Source: Aphrophora alni
Taxonomy: Eukaryota > Arthropoda > Insecta > Hemiptera > Aphrophoridae
DNA: 64,000 nucleotides
Direction: 5' to 3'
Assembly (NCBI GenBank): GCA_963513935.1
Contig: OY740776.1
Span: forward strand, 11,872,724-11,936,723
Positions 27,901 through 39,900 of this stretch are shown here, piece after piece; positions within the stretch are counted from its first letter, which is position 1, and the number at the start of each line of letters is the position of its first letter. Below the pieces are notes generated by a model. That model saw only the letters and a list, made by a program, of their open reading frames with translations. It made no database searches and was not told where the DNA came from. The position numbers and the translations under genes are program-made.

Positions 27901-30900
27901 TCAGATAGACCTCCTATCAAAACATATTCACCTGATAACAGGATTTTGTCATTTTACCGCAGTATCAGGAAAATATAATCTTAGAGGAGGTGAATGTCAC
28001 TAGTAACCGTAAACAACAACAAAAACATACACACCAAATGTAAACAACAACAATAACAAACCAACGGCACTAAATAACAACAAAAACGAAAGAAATAACT
28101 GTAAACAACAACAAAAACAAACCGACAAATTAAAACAACAATAACAAACCGTCAAATATAAACAACAACAAAAACAAACCGACAAAATGAAGAAAAAGCA
28201 AACTAACTGTAAACAACAACAAAAACAAATCGAAAAAATGTAAACAACAATAACAAACCATCAAAATATAAACAACAATAATAACAAACTGACAAAATAT
28301 AAACAACAACAAAACAAACCGACAAATGTAAACAACAACAATAACAAACCGTCAAAATGTAAACAACAACAAAAGGATACCAGATTACTGTAAAGAACAA
28401 CAATAACAAATCGACAAAATGTAAACAAAAACAATAACAAACTGACAAAATGTAAACAACAACAAAAACAAACCGACAAAAATGTTGACAACAACAATAA
28501 CAAACCATCAAAATATAAAAAACAACAAAAACAAACCGACGAAATGAAAACAATAACAAACTGACAAAATGTAAACAACAACAAAAGCATACCGACTAAC
28601 TGTAAAGAACAACAATAACAGATCCACAAAATGAAAACAAAAACAATAACAAATTGACAAAATGTAAGCAACAACAAAAAAAAACGACAAATGTAAACAA
28701 CAATAACAAACCGACAAAATATAAACAACAACAAAAACAAAACCGACAATATGAAAACAAAAACAAACAGACGAAATGTAAACAACAACAAAAGCATACC
28801 GACTAACTGTAAACAACAAGAATAACAAATCGCAAAATGTAAAAAAAAAAAACAATAACAAACTGACAAAATGTAAACAACAACAAAAACAAACCAAAAA
28901 TCTGTAAACAATAACAAAAACAAACCGACCAACTGTAATCAACAACACAGTATCAGGAGAATATAATGTTAAAGGTGGTAGATGTCAACTGCGATTCCGT
29001 TTTTAATTCAGATAGACCTCCTATCAAAACATATTCACCTGATAACAGGATTTTGTCATTTTACCGCAGTATCAGGAAAATATAATCTTAGAGGAGGTGA
29101 ATGTCACTAGTAACTGTAAACAACAACAAAAACAAACTCACCAAATGTAAACAACAACAATAACACATCAACGACACTATATAACAACAAAATAGAAAGA
29201 AATAAGTGTAAACAACAACAAAAACAAACCGACAAATTTAAACAACAATAACAAACCATCAAAATATAAACAACAATAATAACAAACTGACAAATTATAA
29301 ACAACAACAAAAACAAACCGACAAATTTAACAACAACAATATCAAACCGTCAAAATGTAAACAACAACAAAAGCATACCAGCTTACTGTAAAGAACAACG
29401 ATAACAAATCGACAAAATGTAAACAAAAACAATAACAAACTGACAAAAAGGAAACAACAACAAAAACAAACCGACAATTGTAAACAACAACAATAACAAA
29501 CTGACAAAATGTAAACAACAACAAAAACAAACCGCCAATTGTAAACAACAACAATAACAAACTGTCAAAATATAAACAACAACAAAAACAAACCGACGAA
29601 ATGAAAACAAAAACAAACAGACAAAATGTAAACAACAACAAAAGCATACCTACTAACTGTAAACCATAACAATAACAATACGACAAAATGTAAACAAAAA
29701 CAATAACAAACTGACAAAATGTAAACAACAACAAAAACAAACCAAAAATCTGTAAACAATAACAAAAACAAACCGACCAACTGTAAACAACAACACAGTA
29801 TCAGGAGAATTAAATGTTAGAGGTGGTAGATGACAACTGCGATTCCGTTTTTAATTCAGATAGACCTCCTATCAAATCATATTCACCTGATAAAAGGATT
29901 TTGTCATTTTACCTCAGTATCAGGAAAAAATAATCTTAGAGAAGGTGAATGTCACTAGTAACTGTAAACAACAACAATAACAAACCAACTACACTAAATA
30001 ACAACAAAAACGAAAGAAATAACTGTAAACAACAACAAAAACAAACCGACAAATTTAAACAACAATAACAAACCATCTAAATATAAACAACAATAATAAC
30101 AAACTGACTAAATATAAACAACAACAAAAACAAACCAACAAATGTAAACAACAACAATAACAAGCCGTCAAAATATAAACTACAACAAGAACAAACCGAC
30201 AAATTTAAACAACAACAATAACAAACCGTCAAAATATAAACAACAACAAAAACAAACCGACAAATTGTAAACAACAACAAAAGCATACCAGATTACTGTA
30301 AAGAACAACAATAACAAATCGACAAAATGTAAACAATAACAAACTGACAAAATGTAAACAACAACAAAAACAAACCAACAAATGTAAACAACAACAATAA
30401 CAAACCGTCAAAATATAAACTACAACAAGAACAAACCGACAAATTTAAACAACAACAATAACAAACCGTCAAAATATAAACAACAACAAAAACAAACCGA
30501 CAAATTGTAAACAACAACAATACCATTCCGACTAACTGTAAAGAACAACAATAATAAATCGACAAAATGAAAACAAAAACAATAACAAACTGACAAAATG
30601 TAAACAACAACAAAAACAAACCGACAAATGTAAACAACAATATCAAACCGTCAAAATATAAACAACATCAAAACAAACCGACAAAATGAAAACAAAAACA
30701 AACAGATGAAATGTAAACAACAACAAAAGCATACCGACTAACTGTAAACAACAACAGTAACAAATCGACAAAATGTAAACAAAAACAATAACAAACTGAC
30801 AAAATGTAAACAACAACAAAAACAAACCGACAAATGTAAACAACAACAATAACAAACCGTCAAAATATAAACAACAACAAAAACAAACAGACAAAATGTA

Positions 30901-33900
30901 AACAACAACAAAAACATACCTACTAACTGTAAACCATAACAATAACAAATCGACAAAATGTAAACAAAAACAATAACAAACTGACAAAATGTAAACAACA
31001 ACAAAAACAATCCAAAAATCTGTAAACAATAACAAAAACAAACCCACCAACTGTAAACAACAACACAGTATCAGGAGAATATAATGTTAAAGGTGGTAGA
31101 TGTCAACTGCGATTCCGTTTTTAATTCAGATAGACCTCCTATCAAATCATATTCACCTGATAACAGGATTTTGTCATTTTACCTCAGTATCAGGAAAATA
31201 TATTCTTAGAGAAGGTGAATGTCACTAGTAACTGTAAACAACAACAAAAACAAACTCACCAAATGTAAACAAAAACAATAACAAACCAACGACTGTTAAC
31301 AGCAACAAATACAAAAGAAATAACTGTAAACAACAACAAAAATAAATCGAAAAAATGTAAACAACGACAATAACAAACCGTCAAAATATAAACTACAACA
31401 ATAACATACTGACAAAATGTAAACAACAACAAAAACAAACCGACAAATGGAAACCACAACAATAACAAACCGTCAAAATGAAAACAAAAACAATAACAAA
31501 CTGACAAAATGTAAACAACAACAAAAACAAACCGACAAATGTAAACAACAATAACAAACCTACGAAATGTAAACAACAACAAAAGCATACCGACTAACTG
31601 TAAACAACAACAATAACAAATCGACAAAATGTAAACAAAAACAATAACAAACTGACAAAATGTAAACGTCAACAAAAACAAACCAAAAATCTGTAAACAA
31701 TAACAAAAACAAACCGACCAACTGTAAACAACAACACAGTATCAGGAGAATTAATGTTTAAGGTGGTAGATGTAAACTGCGATTCCGTTTTTAATTCAGA
31801 TAGACCTCCTATCAAATCATATTCACCTGATAACAAGGATTTTGTCATTTTAACGCAGTATCAGGAGAATATAATCTTAGAGGAGGTGAATGTCACTAGT
31901 AACTGTAAACAACAACAAAAACAAACTCACCAAATGTAAACAACAATAACAAACCAACGACACTAAATAACAACAAAAACGAAAGAAATAACTGTAAACA
32001 ACAACAAAAACAAACCGACAAATTTAAACAACAATAACAAACCATCAAAATAAAAACAACAATAATAACAAACTGACTAAATATAAACAACAACAAAAAC
32101 AAACCAACAAATGTAAACAACAACAATAACAAACCGTCAAAATGTAAACAACAACAAATGCATACCAGATTACTGTAAAGAATAACAATAACAAATCGAC
32201 AAAATGTAAACAAAAACAATAACAAACTGACAAAATGTAAACAACAACAAAAACAAACCGACAATTGTAAACAACAACAATAACAAACTGACAAAATGTA
32301 AACAACAACACAGTATCAAGAGAATATAATGTTAAAGGTGGTAGATGTCAACTGCGATTCCGTTTTTAATTCATATAGACCTCCTATCAAATCATATTCA
32401 TCTGATAACAGGATTTAGTCATTTTACCGCAGTATCAGGAGAATATAATCTTAGATTAGGTGAATGTCGCTTGTAACTGTAAACAACAACAAAATCAAAC
32501 TGACAAATTTAAACAACAAAAATAACAAACCGTCAAAATATAAACAACATCAAAACCAAACCGACAAATTGTAAACAACAACAAAAGCATACCGACTTAC
32601 TGTAAAGAACAACAATAATAAATCGACAAATTGAAAACAAAAACAATAACAAACTGACAAAATGTAAACAACAACAAAAACAAACCGACAAAATGAAAAC
32701 AACATCAAAAACAAACCGACAAAATTAAAACAAAAACAAACAGACAAAATGTAAACAACAACAAAAGCATACCGACTAACTGTAAACAACAACAATAACA
32801 AATCGACAAAATGTAAACAAAAACAATAACAAACTGACAAAATATAAACTACAACAATAACAAACTGACAAAATGTAAACAACAACAAAAGCATACCGAC
32901 TAACTGTAAAGAACAACAATAACAAATCCACAAAATGAAAACAAAAACAATAACAAATTGACAAAATGTAAACAACAACAAAAAAAAAACGACAAATGTA
33001 AACAACAATAACAAACCGACAAAATATAAACAACAACAAAAACAAAACCGACAAAATGAAAACAAAAACAAACAGACGAAATGTAAACAACAACAAAAGC
33101 ATACCGACTAACTGTAAACAACAACAATAACAAATCGCAAAATGTAAAAAAAACAATAACAAACTGACAAAATGTAAACAACAACAAAAACAAACCAAAA
33201 ATCTGTAAACAATAACAAAAACAAACCGACCAACTGTAAACAACAACACAATATCAGGAGAATATAATGTTAAAGGTGGTAGATGTCAACTGCGATTCCG
33301 TTTTTAATTCAGATAGACCTCCTATCAAATCATATTCACTTGATAACAGGATTTTGTCATTTTACCGCAGTATCAGGAAAATATAATCTTAGAGGATGTG
33401 AATGTCATTAGTAACTGTAAACAACAACAAAAACAAACTCACCAAATGTAAACAATAACAATAACAAACCAACGACACTAAATAACAACAAAAACGAAAG
33501 AAATAACTGTAAACAACAATAAAAACAAACCGACAAAATAAAAAAAAAAGCAAACTAACTGTAAACAACAACAATAACAAATCGACAAAATGTAAACAAA
33601 AACAATAACAAAATGTAAACAACAACAAAAACAAACCGACAAAATGTAAATAACAACAATAACAAACCGACAAATGTAAACAACAACAATGAATAACTGT
33701 CAAAATATAAACAGCAACAATAACAAACTGACAAAATGTAAACAACAACAAAAACAAACCGACAAATGTAAAAAACATCAATAAACAATGGCAAAATATA
33801 AACAACAACAAAAACAAACAGACAAAATGAATACAAAAACAAACAGACAAAATGTAAACAACAAGAAAAGCTTACCGACTAACTGTAACAAAAACAATAA

Positions 33901-36900
33901 CAAACTGACAAAATGTAAACAACAACAAAAACAAACAAAAAATCTGTAAACAAAAACAAACCGACCAACTGTAAACAACAACACAGTATCAGGAGAATAT
34001 AATGTTAAAGGTGGTAAATGTCAACTGCGATGCCGTTTTTAATTCAGATTGACCTCCTATCAAATCATATTCACCTGATAACAGGATTTAGTCATTTTAC
34101 CTCAGTATCAGGAGAATATAATCTTAGAGGAGGTGAATGTCATTAGTTCACCTTAAAGCTTAAAGAAGCTTAGTTAAGTTAGCTAAGCTTTACCTTAAGT
34201 TATCATAGCTATGTTGAGCATTGCAAGGCGATTTACATGAACATTAAATATTTTAATGAAATAAAATTCTAAAAATTAATTAATTATGAACATAACGTTG
34301 TAATATTATATATCATTTCATTCAAGAAAGTATATAATATAAAATGGCTTTTAACATCGTCCACAATATCTTTTTCAAAGGTCGTATCTTTTTCAAGGTT
34401 ATAAAAGGTCGTATTGCGTTAATAACTTGTGAACCTTACGTTTGTTAATGCCAAATTGGACAAGACTTATTTTTGACATGTAATATATTAAGGCACCACA
34501 GTTCTTCATGCCCATCATATAATGGCTATGTTTTGATAAAGGAGAAAATAATTTTTAAATAAATCATTCAGTGGTTTCAGCTGTTTTCTAATCTAAGCCA
34601 GGAGTCGTACAACACAATGACACAAACTACTCTGTTATTACAGTCTATCGTAATAGGTACTCAGTTGATTCCACAGCTATCTAAATAATACAAATGGCAT
34701 ATCAGCTGAAATATTGTATTCTATGTTTGCAATTAGTGAAAAGTTAAAGACGACATAACAGATAATAATAGAGCGTAAATAGAGGTCGGTCATTTAGTGA
34801 ACAGAAAAACTAGGTGTTGGTTATAAAATTACCGATCTGCAGTGAATTTTCTAATTGGAGAATTTTCTAATTGGTAACATTTCAAACCATTTTGTTCAGC
34901 CTTTTGTTGAAAAGTATTTTTCAACTTTTGATGTTTTAAAATTTGATGTTTCTACTATCATGTGCCCAAATATTGTTGTAACAAAGAGAGATCTTCAAAA
35001 GGGCATAAATTTTGAATTTGAAAATCTGGCACTATTTTATATCGCTACTATAAAACGTGTCCAGAAAGTACTGTTTCGCTGCATGTTCAGTGCAGCATTG
35101 TGATCCCTGTTCTACACATGTACACTATTCTCTCTTGAATCATTGGCTTTTCACAGACTCAGATTACAGTATAATTTTTAGTTTGTTTTGATTATTTAAA
35201 ATGTTTTAACTCTATACAAGATTCTACCGATTATGACATACAATCTGTTATCTGTTTTTTAAAGAAATATCAAACCTGTGGAAATTCATCTACAGATTTG
35301 TGAAATCTGTGATGAAAATGGAATGAATGATGGAATTGAAAAAGTGTGTGAGACAGTTCAATGAAGGATGATCAAAAGTCGAATATGAAGTGAGGAGTGG
35401 GCTGTCTTCTGTGATTAATAAAAATTTGGTAAAGTGGATAAGAAAATTTACCAGGATTATTTTCCTTACTTTCTAATGAGTTTTCTCAAATTTCAAGAAA
35501 ATTTATTCATGAAATTGTGACAGACCGTGTAGGTTATTGGAAACTGCTCACATTGTGTGCTGAAAATGCTTTCTGATTTGTACAAAACCAAACAATTTGG
35601 AAGTAAGTGCTTTGCAGTTTTCCATCCGCTCCAACGATGAAGGTGATTTTTTAAAGCCTAATAGTGACTGGTGATGAAACCAGACCTGAATGTCTCATAT
35701 CACTCTGAAATCTAAGCAGCAGTCTATTTAATGGAGGCAAACAAGATTCCTGAAGACAAAAAAAAATTGAAGACCATAATTTCAACACGAAGAATTATGT
35801 GCACTGTGGTTAACATCACAGGTAGCCATATTCTATGAAGAAGGTATATAAAACCTAGAAACCTAATACATGTGTCTTGATAATGATGGAAATTATGTAA
35901 AAATGTAGTTTAAGGTATATTTTAGTTTTCTTGTGAAAATAAAATATTTTTTAAATGGTATTTAATTTTTTATATCAAAACAGTACTTACTCTCTGAATG
36001 CTCCTAGCATTTACTTTGTGACCAGGTAAAAGTAGCGAAGTTGGACCTGCAAAACCCTTTTCTGTATACATACTAAAGAGCACTTACTTATTCCCAAATT
36101 TAGCTGTATTTCTCACAAACTTCATCAGGTTAAAAATGTCCATTCTCTGAAGTTTTTAATCTCACAGCTTCAATCACCTTCCACCAAATGTACTCAAAAT
36201 ATGTAAACTTCTTAAAATAATGTCTTACATTTACGTCTCCTCGTACCCATCACAAAGTTTGTTATCCTCCTTAGCTATTATATTGAGATGCCTTTTCTTT
36301 TCAGAGGCTTACTTATAGAGAATATGGATATGGCAATCCTGAAATATCTTAGCTGAATCTACCTTTTTCATCTAGTCTTGAATTAAATCCCCTCTCTCTT
36401 TCATCTTTCCTACCAGATCTCTCTTGACAACTCTTCATCTCTTCCAATCCCGACCCTATTAGAGTAGGGCTAGGAGTCTCTACTGTTCGCAGATAATGAG
36501 TGGTGTAGCAAGGGGGCAGCGGTCTTGTGTCATCAATGCCAGGGAAACAAGAGTACTAACCAAAGCCAAAACATTACTTACTACTGAAAAGATCAGTCTC
36601 ACAGCATGTATTCTGTTGCTTATATAATAATCAATGTTGATGATAGGTACAAAACAGCTTCATAACAGGCCTCTAATAAGCCATTTGCACTGTCATTGTC
36701 ATTCAGGTGAATGTTTTTAGAATAGTGTGTAGTATGAATGATAGCTTGCATCAGCCAATAGTAGACGCATTCCTTCCGCTACATCACTCGAACAGTATTT
36801 TATGCTTTTTTTAAGGATATACTTTGACCACCGTCATTAATTACTTCATTGTAATCAAATATGATTTACATTGAGGACATGTTTATGTCACAAGGCAAGC

Positions 36901-39900
36901 AAATTTAGGCCCTGATTAATTTATATTAACATTTTTTTTCAAAGACCGCATCCATGTTTCATTTTTTAATTGACAACAACCGAACTGAAATTAGTTTTAG
37001 TTGGTTTTGGGGATGGGTGAGTGAGAGAGTTTGTGCAATGTTTTACCAATTTTTATCTGTTAATATTCTGAAGGAAAAATTGTTTATACTACCATGGAGA
37101 TTACCATTGAAATTTCATCAAGAAGCCTTAATTTATTATTTTCAAGACCAATTTTTATCAAAGCCTAAAGTGCTACTTCCATCCTCCTCCATTGATACCA
37201 GAATTATTCCATACTCTTAGAGTACTTCCCCAGCAGTCTTTATTAAATCAATTTCCTCTCAAAATAAATTTCTTCCTACTAAACTAAACTCCATAGCACA
37301 ACAGCCTGTGTCGTTACATACTGTTCAGTCGAGTAATGCATGGTCAACACATCGAAATTTCTGCCTAAGTTCTATTTTACACCATTTTTTTCAGAACTGA
37401 CCTGCTTATAATAATCTCACTAAAATCATTCAGACTATTATTTGTGTAAATAATAATTTACTTTTTACCAGATCTGTGGAACAGCTGAGCAGTCCTCCTC
37501 TTGAAGTGGAACCCGTAAGAAGAGGGAAGATAAGTGGAAGAGCAAGTGGTGGACGAAGTGGTGCAGGCAGTACGTGGGGCAGTATATCTCGTGTATTTGC
37601 TAGGAATAGGCATCGTAAAGTGCCTAGCCCCAACAGTCAGGATGGTATGAACTTATATTGATATTTTTATTGTTAGCATTTATGATTTGTATGATTAAAA
37701 TTAAGTTTTTGTAATCTCTTATAATTTTAAGAACAGGTTAGGATTATAGAAATTCAGTAAAATATACACTTTTCATTTAAGGCGAGGTCTTAGATATTAC
37801 AGTAGTTTATGATTAAATATTTGCTTTATAATATAAGTAGTAGCAGGAGCAATGTGGCAACGAAGTGCATTGCTATGACCAGAGATGTATTGTGCTCCCC
37901 TACTTCTTTTAAAATGGAGAACTCCTGTTTATAGAAGCCCCTACAGCTCCTTTAGAATGTACAGCATATGAAGGAAGTTGTGAGTAGGTGTCCCCTCTAT
38001 ATCAATCTAGTACCTTCCCAGACTTCAAGCTCTTTTATCTATTACTACACCACATTTTGATACATTTCTTAACCGTCTTCCCTAACCTAACCTAATCTAA
38101 CCTGACCAGAGATGTATTGTACTCTCCTACTTCTTTTAAAATGGAGAACTCCTGTTTATAGAAGCCCCTACAGCTCCTTTCGGATGTACAGCATATGAAG
38201 GAAGTTGTGAGTAGGTGTCCCCTCTATATCAATCTAGTACCTTCCCAGACTTCAAGCTCTTTTATCCATTACTACACCACATTTTGAGACATATCTTAAT
38301 CGTCTTCCCTAACCTAACCTAACCTAACCTAACCTAACCTAACCTTCCCTTCTATTGGGTATTCTTCTATTAGGAGCAATCTAATTGATCTTTATCTAAT
38401 TTCACGTTATCAAGAATATCTGCTGATACCCATCACAGAGGGCATGCTCCATTTTGTCATCACATTGAGTTGTGATGACATCCTGCATAAGCTTGTTATT
38501 TTTTTTTCATTTCTCTCTTCATGTTTTCTCCTTGTGGAGCGTATAAAAGATGGTCCACCCGGCTTGGAGCCGCGTTTGGTCGGGTAAGGCTAAATACCGT
38601 GAAAGTTCAACAAGTCCCTCCACAGGCTCATATGCTGTTATTCTCTCAATCAGCACAGGTCGCTTTATACTTTAGGTTAGGCTGAAAACAGAAGAATAGA
38701 GGGCATGAATGGGGAGCTAAGGTGAAAAAGTGCTGAGTGGTAAAAAAAAAAAGTACACCTGCAACAGAGTGGGAAGTAGTGTAGGTTACAGGAAGGACTT
38801 CAACACATTGTGAAGAGGAGACTGCTGTTTACAGTAGACGTATATTGGGCAATGGGTCCACCAATCCCTATAAATAAGGTACATTATTTCATTTTGTTTA
38901 ATTAATTGTCAACAGTTAAATATTTGACTAACAGTGCATGTGACCTTGACAATAGGTATCTGGAAAAGAATATCCGGGTAGTATGGTGCTTCACAGATGG
39001 TCATGGCTTGATGGCAACAATTTTACTAGAGAACTAAAGAAATATTACAGATTTCCAGGTTTGAAAGCTCTTTCTTGTTGAAGAGTGCAAAAAAAAATAA
39101 GAAGAAAGATGTCAGTTTGATATGGATTATGAGCCACTCTGGTTAGGAAAGCTATGAGAAAGCAGATGACTTGGCAAAACAGAGGCCTCTCAATTGTGAA
39201 AAGAGATCATCGAAGTTGCCAATTTATATCAGTAGCTTTGTGCAAGGAGTTCAATAGGCTTTATAAAGAGCATCAAGATAAGTGGAATGTTGTATACAGA
39301 CAAGGGGACCGATGAGTAGGTTTGATGACGTTGAAGAAGAGCTATCATTAGCCTGACTAACGAGAGACCTCAAGATAGTGATCAAATTTTTAACAACCTG
39401 TCTTTGAATGGACATCACATTACATCGCACAAGCTAGAACTGGCCATATTGTCACACAGAAATACATGCCATGGATATCCCAAGGAAATTAACAACGTAA
39501 AAGATATTTTAAAGAGTAATCAATTTTTGCCTCTTGCTACGATTATACATGATGGGGATCGAGCTATCGGCTGTGGATAAGGCTGGAAGCTCGTATAAAT
39601 ATATATGAAATAATGTTAAACCACCATCTTCAATGTTTTAAATTGCTGAGAATATCAATTTTAATTTGTTCCTATGCATTTTCTTACTAACTTCATTATT
39701 TGTTATAGATAATTCGTGTGAAGTCTATGGACGAAGTTGGTCACCTTTAACTGAAGAAGGTTATGCAGAGAAACTGAGGCTGTTAAGGGAGGCTGCTTCT
39801 GTTCCTATGGAGAGGTGGCGTGCTCCGACTGTTCTTGCATGGTTGGAGATTGCTCTCGGAATGCCACAATATGGTCCTCGATGTGCCGAGAATGTAAAAT

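Larger units (their letters stand above)
27401..34210. mobile_element. TIR-flanked element filled with A/C-rich minisatellite
   Basis: Imperfect inverted repeats bound the block. The left arm (about 27417-27456) reads GCTATCATACCTTAGCTTC then TAACTTAACTTAACTTAGCTT. The right arm, reversed (about 34210-34166), reads GCTATGATAACTTAAGG then TAAAGCTTAGCTAACTTAAC. Between them lie only ~30-31 bp units of the kind TGTAAACAACAACAAAAAC then AAACCGACAAA and eight 167-bp punctuating units. No credible transposase is present. Long open frames on the minus strand are artefacts of the G/T-rich complement. I see no clear target duplication. Composition is unlike any other part of the window. Confidence 0.7.
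23904..37471 (+). other. Intron between exons E and F
   Basis: The largest intron in the window (13.6 kb). It holds a ~200-bp direct duplication (24000-24240 and 24755-25450) split by a hammerhead-bearing insertion, a family 1 module (26165-26430), reversed family 2 pieces (26815-27220), the 6.8-kb minisatellite element (27401-34210), a family 4 copy (34505-34750), a mariner pseudogene (35056-36002), a reversed family 2 copy (36325-36500) and a reversed family 1 module (36956-37060). 25460-26160 shows nothing specific. Confidence 0.8.
37645..39708 (+). other. Intron between exons F and G
   Basis: It contains a tandem 227-bp duplication (37877-38330) ending in CCTAA pentamers, then unremarkable sequence 38350-38940, and a LINE RNase H remnant (38950-39330). 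39330-39708 shows nothing recognisable. Confidence 0.7.

Noticed and set aside
27446..33984. Many long minus-strand open frames (up to 223 codons) rich in Phe, Leu, Val and Cys
   Set aside because: They are translations of the G/T-rich complement of a minisatellite that seldom contains stop triplets. Overlapping frames are equally open, the peptides are only repeat periodicity, and 167-bp units interrupt them.
27457..34150. CRISPR-like alternation of repeat and spacer
   Set aside because: The conserved parts are 30-bp minisatellite variants and long 167-bp units in an animal intron; spacers are not unique and there is no cas context.
38308..38346. CCTAA tract as a true telomere
   Set aside because: Only about seven repeats, with kazrin exons on both sides.
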